Origin: Stromatinia cepivora
Lineage: Eukaryota > Ascomycota > Leotiomycetes > Helotiales > Sclerotiniaceae
NCBI GenBank assembly: GCA_014898415.1
Contig: RCTD01000020.1
Location: 558,001-622,000, forward strand
DNA: 64,000 nucleotides
Direction of reading: 5' to 3'
Of this stretch, positions 12,075-23,538 are shown one piece after another; position 1 is the stretch's first letter, and each line of letters opens with the position of its first letter. A program made the position numbers and the translations under genes. The notes under the pieces were generated by a model that made no database searches, was not told the origin of the DNA, and was given only the letters and a program-made list of their open reading frames with translations.

Positions 12075-12689
12075 TCACAGCAAATCGAAATCGTCCAACT
12101 TCTCTCTGTATTTCAGGATGTTTCGCTTGATCTTCGAACCATCCACCCAGGTAACAAAATCCTCCATACTTCTCGTAACCAAAAATGCCGTATCCGTGAT
12201 CGTTTCCGTGCCCACTCTGACATGTCCTTGCTCAATAATCTTATTCGCAGCCTGTACAGTCTCTGCCATCCTTAACCTAGTCATTACCACCGGTAAACGT
12301 CTTCGACAGAATGCGGAAACAGTAACGTGCGATTCGACGGAAGAAAGTTTGGATGTGGAAGCGGTTGAAGGAAGAATTCCCATGTCGTGAAGCTTAGAGA
12401 GGAGGAGCTGTTCGTGCTTTAGACGGGCTGGGGAATCGGGAGGAAGGAGTGTGAGTTTGTGGGCAAGTTGGCGGAGAGACTGTATGTACATTAGTATTCG
12501 AATAATGCTATCATGGGGAGAAAAGAATCATACGCCGCATAGTCTATTGTATTTCTGATAATCTCCAGGTTTCTGTATCGCATATCTTCGAATAACAGCC
12601 GCATCTCGATGATTGTTGTCCGATGCATAGGTTGTGAAATCTACTTTTCGCAGGAGCTTCTGCTCATGATGCTTGAGTTTACGGACCAT
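12075..12689 (-). CDS. IMP3: U3 small nucleolar ribonucleoprotein IMP3
   Basis: Two exons on the minus strand, 12689..12534 and 12479..12075, encode 186 residues, the usual size for the family. The start [18 protein letters not shown] is the conserved IMP3 N-terminus. The intron (GTATGA donor, ACATACAG acceptor, phase 0) splits ...YNRLCG from SLRQLAHKL. The C-terminal half has the S4-type RNA-binding domain ([20 protein letters not shown], then EQGHVRVG) and the near-invariant tail [17 protein letters not shown]...DDFDLL. In yeast and animals IMP3 binds the U3 snoRNA with MPP10 and IMP4, promotes U3-pre-rRNA pairing and is needed for 18S rRNA processing in the nucleolus. It is divergently transcribed from the mitoribosomal bS18m gene, with only 208 bp between the start codons. 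Confidence 0.97.
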
Positions 12690-12897
12690 TTTGTGAGATT
12701 TCGATTAATTGGAAGAAATAAAGTTGTTGTTCCTGGCGCAAATGTTTGAAGCGCATCAATTAGATGTCGAAATAAATTTTTGCGGGTCATCGGAATAACT
12801 GTCTCCGAGGCGGGGATTCGGCCCGCCTTGTAACATGCTTCAAGATTTTGGGTAACATGAAGTGGTTTTGATATTGAATCGTCCAAATATACCAACC
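12690..12897. promoter_or_regulatory. Short bidirectional promoter between IMP3 and RSM18
   Basis: 208 bp separate the two start codons, so both transcription start regions must lie here. The segment holds a palindromic-looking GGCGGGGATTCGGCCCGCC core near 12810-12830. Shared control of a nucleolar and a mitochondrial ribosome gene is plausible, but no known factor site is identified. Confidence 0.6.
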
Positions 12898-13689
12898 ATG
12901 CCTCCTCGATTACAATGTTTAAACGCAGCGCGAAATGCGTTCTCAATGCCGGGCCTGGGGATGCGGTTTTCAACTAGTAAAGTTGTCTCGGCTGGTAGGC
13001 CCAATAATCTTACATCCATCAATGCAGTTGCTAACCCGCGCGGCAGAACTTCCTCCCGCCTTCGACACATCGTCCTCACAACTGGCCGGTATGAGTAGTC
13101 TCATCTCGCTTGTCAGCAGAACTCAAGAAAGAGCAATGGAGCGACGTAGGGCAGTACAAGTCAACGCTAGAGCGACTCTACAATCCCCCGCCCAGGAAAG
13201 TGGAACATGGCAGACAAGAACGGACCTGACGAAACAAATACTTAGAAGGTGGAAGGCTGGAGATGTTTATGCACCGCATGATTTAAGTGGGATAGAAATG
13301 TCGAAATGGAAGAAGAGAGGAAAGGTCACTAGGGATGTTTTTGATGTTGTTGCATTTGATCCTATAGCTACGGGAAGTTATAAGGTTAGTTTTTTCTTCG
13401 TGGGATGAAAGACTAGGATGAGTAGGACTGGTTAAGGAAGCTAGAACTGTGCTAATGAGACATGTAGAATTTCTCGATAATGTCAGAATATGTAACGCCG
13501 ATGGGAAGGATCAGGGGAAGTAAGGAAACTGGATTGAGACCAGTCAATCAGAGGAAGATTGCGAAGGCAATCAGGAGGTCTATTGGTATGGGCATGATGC
13601 CTAGTGTGCATAGACATCCCGAGGTTCTTTATAAGGCGAGAGAGAAAGCAGAACAGAATGATAACTACAAACGAGGTGTACTCGTTTGA
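12898..13689 (+). CDS. RSM18: Mitochondrial small ribosomal subunit protein bS18m
   Basis: Three exons, 12898..12994, 13047..13384 and 13468..13689, give 218 residues. Intron 1 is 52 nt with the branch site GTTGCTAAC ten bases before its CAG acceptor; intron 2 has a GTTAGT donor and a TGTAG acceptor. Both joins are in frame. The N-terminus (MPPRLQCLNAARNAFSMPG) is a typical mitochondrial targeting sequence. The last two exons contain the S18 core: DVYAPHDLSG, then NFSIMSEYVTPMGRI, then the highly conserved LRPVNQRKIAKAIRRSIGMG and a fungal tail MPSVHRHPEVL. bS18m sits on the platform of the mitochondrial small subunit near S6 and 15S rRNA. The open frame starting at 12862 is the same exon 1 read through its intron. 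Confidence 0.93.
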
Positions 13690-15927
13690 GGAGTTAGCAG
13701 AAATGGAGGAATGAAGGGATGTATGATATATGCACCGGCTAGTTTGCATAACCGCGCCTAGCGCAGTGGAATTTTATGGCATATCGAATTCAAGCATGCA
13801 TTATTTTTGGCCACGGAATGCTGCGTATTAACTTAATTTTACTTAGTTCCACCCGAGACCGCGCCAGCGGATGTGACAGCCTTCTACCAGCCAGAATTGC
13901 AGTTACGAGGCACCCTTTGGAGTAATCTCAATTATAACCTTTGGCAATTTAAAGCAATATTGGTTGCTGAAGTTTTCTTCTACCCAACCCGAGCTCCAGT
14001 ATATAAAACAAATTCCGGCAAGTTAAATAGAGTGAGACGTCGAGGGCGACAGATCAGATTCCTTCATATATCGAAAATTTTGATATATCAACAGGGTAGC
14101 AACGATAACTGTTTGCCCAAAACCAAGCCGAACTTGTTGTTGAAGAAGTCTGGTTTGTACTTTGAACTTGCTTCCGCAGCTTCTTAAAATACACATATAT
14201 AGGATGTTTGTTGTTTATTGCTTCGTTCTGGTGCCTCAATACCACAATTCCACGAAACTTTTGCGTTACAAGACGATAAGTTGAAGATTTTAATACCTAA
14301 AGTCGCCAACTGGTAAACGTACTTAGAAATCACAAATTTGGAGACTATGAACTAACTCTTTAAGTCCTATTGTTCACAGCGATCAGAGCCCTGGAAGTCC
14401 AGCTCATGGGTTACAATGATATAGGCCAAATGATCTTATCAGGCATCACCTGCGCCGAATAATTATCTACATTGTGGAAGTGCTTAGCTTATGACTCTCG
14501 GGGTAGTTCGAGAAGAAATTAGATTGAGGACTTGGTCATGAGGAATTTTCGATCGAATGGCTTATCTCAAATTCTGAATTATATAAAAGACGGGAGCACT
14601 AAATACAGTCTATAGAGCAGGCGAACTGGTACGAGGGTAGAATTTGAGCAGTTGAGCGTTTTGGCTATCAAAATCTTAGCATCCTCTTGCAATGACCAGA
14701 TGACTTTCACTCTAGGATCGAGAAAATATCAATTTGTGTCATAAGGATGCGTAGCTTCATTTTCGGTCATCGGCAGGCTGGTTTAAGCCGCTACATCAAT
14801 TCAATCCTAAAACTACCTTGTCATTGTTATACGCCAGGGTGAAAACCCCAATATCCGCCGCTTTCTGGAACATAGCAAATACGCCACCACAATTCAATGT
14901 TCCTCAGAGAACCCACTGATTCCTGACATGAAGTATTTAAAATACAGAGCTTTGCAGCAAATTTAGAAGATGGGGAAAGAGAGGGAGTCAAGCTGCCAGT
15001 ACAGTTCGACTGAGGCTTTCATGGGACTGGGATGTAATTGTAACTCCGATTGGTATCACCAAACCACATTTTTGAATTTTGGAACTTTCTGTGCCTTGTT
15101 GTTGCATTCAGGTATGGGCACAATATGCATGGCATATTTCACAGAAACATGTGCATCCGGATAAGCTTTATCTGAAGGCCAACGTGATCTACAACATCAA
15201 GTATCATTGCTCCACTACTCAAAGCCTTTCACTATTGTCAGAGATAAAGTCCTAAGATAGCATTTGAACGAGACTTATTCCCTTAGCGTTACTACACCAG
15301 GCATGCATCAGTGATTTCTCCCACCAGCCGCCTACGCTTGCAAGAAGTCGGATAGCCAATTGGTAAAAACTAGCCTTACATGATTTCCGCTTCTGCAGAG
15401 AAAAGGATCCCTGGAGTACAGACTATGGAGTACCACGCGTTGATTAATCCACATTTTTGAAATCACCTGGTAATGAAATGATAAAGCTGTAACAGCTTCC
15501 AGAGTGTACATACCATCAGGTGATTCAGGCAAACTTCACGACGACTACTCTAACCCGGGTGGATCTTTCAGAATTCGGGAGCAGGCCATAGATACTCGCC
15601 TGAAGATGAGTACCTATTCAGCTTGTCCTTTGGTAAACTCAAACTTAAACCTAAACCTAAACCGATCAAAACCCTCATGTTGACTACTCTTGTGTTTCTC
15701 AAATAGAAAGAACATGACTTCTACTTAGACACTGAGTAACAAGCGAGGTTGTTGCAGTAATGTAAACCGTGTGGACCATGCGGACCGTAACAATAATGAT
15801 TACATAAGCATCCATTCAAACCAATGAGCTATCGCTAAGGCTACCCCGGGGTTATATTTAATTTCAGCCTTGCATCTTTTTCTCGAGGTTTCATCATTTG
15901 AGGCTCTGAACCTTAACTATCGCAATT
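13690..15927. other. Intergenic region, no gene seen
   Basis: About 2.2 kb between RSM18 and the Prp6 gene. Small frames at 13873-14187 and 14970-15164 lack motifs. A short CCTAAA-type array at about 15645-15662 precedes Prp6 by 270 bp. The rest shows nothing I can name. Confidence 0.4.
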
Positions 15928-18871
15928 ATGTCTGGTCGACGCGATTTCCTCAGTCAAAAGGCACCCGAGAATTATGTTGCTGGTTTAGGTCGAGGAGCGA
16001 CAGGTTTCACAACACGATCTGATTTAGGTCCTGCGCGAGAAGGCCCAAGTGAAGATCAAATCAAGGAAGCTCTTGCGAAGCGCGCTGCTCAGCTTGGTCA
16101 AGCAGCTCCTACAGCATACGGAGCTACCGAAAAGAAAGATGATGATGAGGACGATGAGCGGTTTCAGGACCCAGACAACGAGGTTGGGTTATTCTCAGGT
16201 GGCGTTTACGACAAGGACGATGATGAGGCAGACAAGATATACCAAGAAGTAGATGAGAAGATGGATAGGCGGCGGAAAATAAGAAGGTTTGTCTCCCCCT
16301 CTATCAAAATCCCCAATCCTCCAATGCATTTAGTTTATCATATGAAAATAGATGAGCAGATTACCGACGAGTTTACCTACAGGGAAGCACGAGAAAAAGC
16401 AGAAAGGGAAGAATACGAGCGGAATAATCCCAAAATTCAACAACAATTCGCGGACTTAAAACGAGCGCTAGGAACGGTCAGTGATGAAGATTGGGCGAAC
16501 TTACCGGAAGTGGGTGATTTGACTGGAAAAAACCGACGAAGTAAACAAGAATTGAGAAAGAGGTTTTATGCCGTTCCAGATAGTGTTATTGCTGGAGCTC
16601 GAGACACGACTGAGCTGGGGACTACTGTAATGGATGATAGTGGAGAGAGTGCAGGAGGCGATGGACCCGACGGGACCATGACCAATTTTGCGGATATTGG
16701 AGCGGCGCGAGATAAAGTACTCAAAGTAAAACTCGATCAAGCGTCTCAAGGCACCGACTCAATTTCTGGAAATGCGACAAACATCGACCCGAAAGGATAT
16801 CTCACCAGTTTAGCCAAATCACAAATTAATGAGGGAGAAACTCAGGTCGGTGACATCGTCCGTGTACGAACTCTGTTGGAGTCTGTTATCAAAACAAATC
16901 CCAAGCATGCTCCAGGATGGATCGCAGCTGCTCGTGTCGAAGAGCTTGCAGGAAAGACAGTAGCAGCTCGCAATATTATTGCCCGCGGTTGTGAGTATTG
17001 TCCTAAGAGTGAAGATATATGGCTCGAAAATATTCGACTGAACGACAACCACAACGCAAAGATTATAGCTGCAAATGCCATCAAGAATAATGATCGTTCA
17101 GTGCGGTTATGGGTCGAATCGATGAAATTAGAATCGGAACCCAGAGCTAAGAAACGAGTCATTAGGCTCGCTCTAGATCACATTCCACAATCTGTAGGCC
17201 TCTGGAAGGAGGCTGTCAATCTAGAAGAAGATCCCAGTGATGCACGTCTACTCCTTGCCAAAGCCACTGAAATTATCCCTCTTTCAGTTGAATTATGGCT
17301 AGCACTTGCACGATTAGAAACCTCTGAGAATGCCCAAAAAGTCCTCAATAAGGCTCGGAAAGCCATCCCTACCTCTCATGAAATTTGGATTGCTGCTGCA
17401 CGTCTTGGTGAGCAAATGGGTACCGCCTCCAAGATAAATGTTATGAACCGTGCTGTCAAAGCTTTGGCGAAGGAATCTGCAATGTTAAAAAGAGAAGATT
17501 GGATTACCGAAGCAGAAAAGTGTGAGGAAGAGGGGGCAGTTTTGACATGCGGTAACATCATTCGAGAAACTTTGGGATGGGGCTTGGACGAAGATGATGA
17601 CCGAAAGGATATTTGGATGGAAGACGCAAAAGCTAGCATCAATCGTGGAAAGTATGAGACTGCTCGTGCCATTTATGCCTATGCTCTTAGAGTTTTCGTT
17701 ACTAGCACGAAACTTTGGCTCGCGGCTGCAGACCTAGAGAAGAATCATGGCACAAAGGAAGCTTTGTGGCAATTACTCGAGAAGGCCGTTGAAGCGCGTC
17801 CTACCAGTGAAGTACTGTGGATGATGCTGGCCAAGGAAAAGTGGTTGGCCGGTGAAGTTGATAATGCACGAAGAGTTCTTGGTAAAGCATTCAATCAAAA
17901 TCCAAATAATGAGGAGATTTGGCTTGCGGCTGTGAAACTAGAAGCAGAGAACCAGCAACCAGAACAGGCACGAGAGCTCCTCAAAACGGCACGACAAGAA
18001 GCTCCTACTGATCGTGTATGGACGAAGAGTGTAGCATACGAGAGACAATTAGGCAATATTGATGCGGCGCTGGATCTTGCGAATCAAGGATTAAACCTAT
18101 TTCCTGGTGCTGCCAAATTGTGGATGATGAAAGGTCAAATCTACGAAAGCGAAGGCAAAATGCCACAAGCTCGTGAAGCGTACAGTACAGGTACAAAAGC
18201 CTGCCCAAAGTCAGTACCACTTTGGCTACTATACTCGAGGCTCGAGGAGAGAGCTGGCATGGTGGTCAAGGCACGCAGTGTTCTCGACAGAGCACGATTA
18301 GCGGTTCCCAAATCCCCAGAATTATGGACCGAATCGGTCAGAGTTGAACGACGTGCAAAAAAATACCGCTCAGGCAAAGATCATGATGGCGAAAGCTCTT
18401 CAGGAGGTACCCAATAGTGGACTGCTCTACACAGAATCGATCTGGAATTTGGAAGCACGAACACAGAGGAAACCTCGTGCGTTGGAAGCTATCAAGAAAG
18501 TCGACAATGATCCGATCCTCTTCGTCACTATTGCGCGCATCTTCTGGGGGGAGAGAAGACTGGAGAAAGCTCAGAATTGGTTCGAAAAAGCTATTTTACT
18601 AGATAGTGATTTGGGTGACACGTGGGCTTGGTACTACAAGTTTTTGTTACAGCATGGCACTGAAGTGAGTTCTCCTAGATGTAGCTTTGGTATGATAGTT
18701 GGGATTGACACTAATCAATTTGTAAAGGAAAAACGTGCAGATGTCGTATCGAAATGTATACTCAGCGAACCGAGACACGGGGAGTTTTGGCAAGCAGTGG
18801 CGAAGGATCCAAAAAATGCGGGTAAAAGTATCGAGGAGATATTGAAATTGGTTGTGGAGAAAGTGGAGTGA
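15928..18871 (+). CDS. PRP6: Pre-mRNA splicing factor Prp6/Prp1 (U4/U6.U5 tri-snRNP), one-base shift in an A7 run
   Basis: The protein opens with the conserved PRP1 N-terminal domain (MSGRRDFLSQKAPENYVAGLGRGATGFTTR, an acidic DDDEDDERFQDPD segment, EVDEKMDRRR), followed by a long array of HAT/TPR helical repeats (units with W.E......G....AR). It bridges U5 and U4/U6 in the tri-snRNP. The first frame runs to 18417 but loses homology after residue 810 at an A7 run, 18357-18363. The conserved continuation (QAKIMMAKALQEVP, RKPRALEAIKKVDNDPILF, RIFWGERRLEKA) is in the next frame. Six As would restore it, giving about 959 residues. The last intron, 18665..18727 (GTGAGT, ACTAATC, AAAG), has a length divisible by three and no stop; its removal yields the family sequence HGTEEKRADVV. 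An assembly indel is the likeliest cause of the shift, since the rest is intact and the gene is essential elsewhere. Confidence 0.93.
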
Positions 18872-19534
18872 CGTGGAGCATCGATGGGCAAGAAAGGGAA
18901 GAAAGCGAGTGGTAATGGTTGGTTGTATGATAATGAAATAAATATTCACGGGAAAGTTAGAGCTGTCGGATTTGGGAATCAAATTTAGCTCGCTGCATTT
19001 ATACGATTAATCCGCGTTCTATTTTTACAATGCGAAATAATTGTATCTGTATCAATTTTAATGTGACGCCATTTGATTATCTCAGTCTGGAGTTTCAGGG
19101 AGGGAGGGAGCTTCTAGATGAAGGTACTTTAATGATGTTTTAGGAAAAAGAAAAGCTCACTTGAATCATCCCGCACGGAGAGACACGTTAAGAAAAGAAA
19201 ACAAGTTACCCATCACGCAAATTCCACATCCACACCACGACAATAGACCAAAAAATAATATGTATGTATGTGAAGGTATATTCTCAACTATCAACACAAA
19301 TGACTATTCCTAGCCGTTCATTCATCCATATCATCCATATCATCCATTCATTTCCTTCCTTGATATCAATATCATACAATCATAAAGCAAGCCCTCAAGC
19401 ATGCAAGCAAAGTAAAAAGTCCATTCCCAACGCTAAGTGAAATACAACGCTTCCTTTCGTTCATCCTTCATACTTGGTACCCTCGATCTGTTGTTTGCAA
19501 CTGTGGGTGCATTCGTGGGATGCGAATTTACAGT
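18872..19534. other. Convergent intergenic region
   Basis: 3' flanks of Prp6 and the Hsp9/12-like gene. It contains a short repeat of CATCATCCAT words near 19325-19348 and no coding region. Confidence 0.4.
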
Positions 19535-19978
19535 TTACTTGGTGTCTTTGTTGCCGGTGAGGGAGGATGCTGTGGGGTGTTAGTTATATTGTAGTGAATG
19601 ATGGAAAGTGGAAGGACGAGCACATACCAGTGTTAGAGAGGGTATCAGAGACAGTATTGGCAGCATTACCAGCGGTATCCGAGACGGAACCGAGGATACC
19701 TTTTCCTTGGTTCTGGGTATCGTCGGCTCCTCCGCGGACCTTGTCTGTAGCTTGTTGGGTGGTGGATTTTTGGTCGGCTGTGAGGATGTTGTGTTAGCAT
19801 ATTGTATGAGATGAAGTTTGAGGGAAGGAAATATCATACATGGTTGAACAGCAGAAGCAGCCTTGTCAGCACCTCCAGAGATGTTCTCGCCGATCTTGTC
19901 GGTGGTGGATTTTTGGGAGTCGGGAGTAATCTTCTCGGAGACTTGCTCACCAACACCTTTGCGGAGATTGTCAGACAT
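19535..19978 (-). CDS. Hsp9/Hsp12-family stress protein
   Basis: Minus-strand exons 19978..19840, 19777..19628 and 19569..19535 encode 107 residues. Both introns are phase 1 with GTATGA and GTATGT donors and CACAG acceptors. The start MSDNLRKGVGEQVSEKITPDSQKS and the motif TTDKIGENISGGADKAAS match the Hsp9/Hsp12 family: small, hydrophilic, glycine-rich proteins that become amphipathic helices at membranes and are strongly induced by heat, osmotic stress, starvation or stationary phase. A second, related motif (QQATDKVRGGADD) occurs in exon 2, so the protein is an internal duplication of the family unit, as is usual in filamentous fungi. The third exon ends in GNKDTK. The long upstream region (19979-21685) probably carries its stress-responsive promoter. 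Confidence 0.92.
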
Positions 19979-21685
19979 ATTGATTGGTGTGTTTGAAAGT
20001 TTGTTAAGGGTTTAAAAAGTTTGTTTTAATGAGATTTTTGGCTGAGGGGTAGTAAACTTGAGATTTTGTTGATGTGTATGAGGAATGTAAATGAGGGGAA
20101 GAGGCGACGCTTCTTATACTTAAGATGTGGATGAATGATGGATGACACTAGCCACGGACCCAACAAGGTAACAAGGTAGAAAACCATGCTTCTTTCAAAC
20201 CTGTTTTCAAAGAGGAATAAGGCAGGTGGCTAGTGAATGATCCCGATGGGTAGGAAAGTCCTTCCAAACCTGCTTGCTATCGCTTGACTACATCTACCTA
20301 GCACACCTGCCACAGTAAGGCAAGTGAATTATGGGTAACAAACAAACATCTAGCAAAAGAAACGTCATTTCTCACAAGGCAACGCCACAGGATCGCATGA
20401 TCAAATTCGTGGCTATTTGTCTATTTACCCATTTGTTCGGATCAGAGCCTCCAATTTGTGCATGTATGGCGGGGTTATGGCCCCACGAATAAAAAGTCGA
20501 TCGATCTCGTCATACTCATCCATGAGTTTATGTTGTGCCATGTTCGCTTATGGGCAATTTGAAAATCCCATGTGAAAAAGGGATCGCGATTCAAGGAATC
20601 CTATCGATCATTCCACCAATCAAAATCACCTGATGTTGGGATGATTACATGGCTTTCGGAAATTGGGAAAGAGATGATGCAAAAGGATTTACCAAACATG
20701 CGCGAGACGCCTGATGCAGAGGATTTGTGAGATGCTCTTTCATCGTTTCTTAGATTTATGATGTAATATGTAACAGGGCAAATATGTCGTCATTGCCAAC
20801 TTCGAAAATTGGAGATTGGGAATAACAATATAATCAATGGGTGATATTTGTGTGGGAAGGCGTGATGGTGAAGGGGTTACGCGTAAAGTTTGATACGGCA
20901 AGATTTATATTGGGGAGATGATATAATAATGACACAATAAGATCGTAAACACGTGATGAGAAGCAATCTCGGGAAGCAGTACTAACCATGATATTTTTGA
21001 AAAGTATCAAAATAGTGGTCTGCATTTTATGATGAAAGAAGTGAAGATCTAAAAAATTTAATCGATGAAGTATACTCTGATTACCTAAGGGCTAAACAAA
21101 CAATTACATAAGAATTGGCAACGCGAACTGCCAATTTTAATCGTGTCATGAAACGTCGTGCGAGATTTTGTACATGTATATACATGTACAGCACAACAGC
21201 ATATTTTTTCTTTATCAAACATGTGATAGCTTCAAGCTCTCAACCTTACGCTCTTCCATTTGGCGACACATTCTAGCTGTCATTCACCATTTTCCAAAGA
21301 ACCTAAGGCTTCAATGATCATTTCATTCGGCAGGTGAAATCATCATTCCCGTGGCCCGCGGTTATAATGCATATTCCTGCCCAGATCTCAACTTCCCAAA
21401 AGACCAGATGCACCAAGGATATTCATTTCGACGGTGCTAACACCCTAGGTGAATAGGAGCCACAATCTCACCATAGTCCGCGACACCAAAGCCTGGGTGT
21501 AACAACAATAAAGCGAGAGAGTATGTTGTGTTTAGCTCTAGGAATAATGACAATAGAGCGAGTTAGAAAGTACACAGCAAGTGTTACATTATCATTACTT
21601 TCCATTAAGTTGAAGTGGGCTCTTTCGATTAGGTATATACACAGCGCGCCACATCCATTACTATCATTTACATCAATGGCATAGC
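19979..21685. other. Upstream region of the Hsp9/12 gene and 3' flank of the transporter gene
   Basis: About 1.7 kb without a gene. Pyrimidine-rich and AGGGG-like words occur just upstream of the Hsp9/12 start (for example TGAGGGGTAG at 20043 and TGAGGGGAAG at 20092). These resemble stress-response elements (AGGGG), but this is only a suggestion. Confidence 0.4.
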
Positions 21686-23538
21686 TCAAACCTCCTTGAC
21701 TGCCTCACCACTTGTGCTCTTTTCGCCGCCTTCCAGTGGTACAACGACATGCTCATCGATGTCTTTCCTTCTAATATCTTCATTGACAACCTTGAAGAGA
21801 ACATCCATTTCCTCCAAACTCAAACCTTTGGTCTCGGGAAGGAACCAAACGAAGATGAATGCGACTGAATTAAATGTTCCGAAGATCTATTCATACCGAA
21901 TTCATTAGCTTCACGCCATATTTTAATCATGCTGATTCATATACAAAAATTAACATACCATCCAAGTTTTCCATCCAATGTTCAACACTGCGATTGGAGT
22001 CTCTCTGGAAACGACATAATTGAAAAGCCAGACTACCATGACACTGATAGCCATTCCCCAGTCACGAATTCGAGTAGGATAAATCCTGAGATTGTTAGTT
22101 GGTTGACATCCATATAAAGTAGTGTGGCAACTTACTCTCCAATATAGACCCAAGCAATAGGTCCCCAAGACATGGAATAGAAGACGACGAAGAGGTAGAT
22201 GATTGCCATCTAAGAAAGTTAGCCTGGGACTTAGACGCTGCAGTGTAGTCTCCATACCATCCCCTTTCCACTCGGTGTATCATTTGTTGCGTGTCCGGTG
22301 ACTGGTGGATGTGTGGCTAAGACTGCACCAAGGGCGAACATGGTGATTGCCATGCCAGCGCTACCAACACTCAACAGAGTTTTCCTCTTAAAGTGTTGAA
22401 TCTAGATGATACCAACGTCAGAATTACGTGCACAATCGTTTTGAGGTTTCGAGGTAAAGAAAAAGGGGCAAAGGTATGTTCCAACTTACTCCTGCGATCA
22501 AGAAAATAGCAGTAACACCGACTTTGATACAGGTAAAGATTCCACTGGCGAAGAGAGCAGCATTCTGAGCGGTGAAGCCAATCTGTTTGAATACCGTGGG
22601 TCCGTAGTACAAGATTCCATTATGCCCACACCAAATACTGAAGAATGAGACACCACATCCCCAAACAAGACGAATAAGGTTTCTTGATTGAAACAATTCA
22701 GTTATCGATCTACCAGAGGTCGCGGCAATCTCTTCTTCAATTTGCGCATGCATCTCTGCAATCTCAGTTTTGATTTCCAAGTCCTCAGACGTTGAGCCTC
22801 TGAGATAGCACAATGCGTGTTCGGCCTCATCCCATCGATTTTGTTTAGCCAGCCATCTTGGAGATTCGATTATAAGAAATGATCCAAGCATAATAATTGC
22901 GGCGAGGATAATTTGGATGCTCAATGGAACTCTCCATTGTTTGCTTGTCGGATGCAGATGTAACGAGCATCCATATGTTGTCCAATAAGCCAGTAATCCT
23001 CCGCTAACAAGGAACATCTCGAAAAGTCCCATCAAGAACCCTCTCAGTTCTTTCGGTGCGGTTTCCGCAACTAAAAGAGGCGTGAGATTGCTAACCATAC
23101 CAACACCAAATCCGGAAATAATACGCCCGGCATAGATCATGGACAGAGAAGGTGGCTGGGCAGCAGTTTGAAGGATTCCACCGAGCATAAGAAAGGCTGC
23201 TGCAATAGTCATCGTTGGCTTCCGACCAATGTACTTTGTGAGAAAGGCTGGAACTATAGCTCCAAAGAATGCACCGGCATTGAGCAGCGCTACTATGTTG
23301 GAGGAAATGTATGCTTTGTGTGCAACGCTAGTGGAGAGTTTGAACTCTGCAGCAAAACTATTCAGATGTCAGTTAGGCATCTTTCTCCGTGGCAGATCTT
23401 TCATAATTACCTTTGCAGTGCTACTACAGATCCAGCGACACCTGTATCATATCCAAACAGCATAGAAGCTGTGTTGGCTACGGCGGCAACAGAGACTGCG
23501 CCTCTGTGCTTTGACATGAGTGCTAAAGTGGAAGACAT
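21686..23538 (-). CDS. MFS sugar transporter (12 transmembrane segments)
   Basis: Six minus-strand exons, 23538..23411, 23357..22490, 22401..22258, 22209..22136, 22085..21959 and 21886..21686, total 1542 nt (513 residues). All junctions have GT-AG ends and keep frame. Sugar-porter signatures are in order: [11 protein letters not shown] in helix 1, GRKP after helix 2, [30 protein letters not shown] around helices 4-5 (here interrupted for length), [15 protein letters not shown] before the central loop, [11 protein letters not shown] in helix 7, and [12 protein letters not shown] after helix 12. The segment [20 protein letters not shown] is split by the fourth intron. The protein should be a plasma-membrane proton symporter or facilitator for a hexose, disaccharide or related substrate; the sequence does not fix which. 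No catabolic genes adjoin it. Confidence 0.92.

Noticed and set aside
15640..15665. CCTAAA-type tandem words resembling telomere repeats
   Set aside because: Only about three imperfect units, and not the fungal CCCTAA repeat; the surrounding sequence is ordinary promoter DNA of Prp6.
18300..18430. An intron explaining the frame change in Prp6
   Set aside because: Conserved protein sequence is continuous on both sides of the A7 run, leaving no room for an intron, and no donor or branch site fits.
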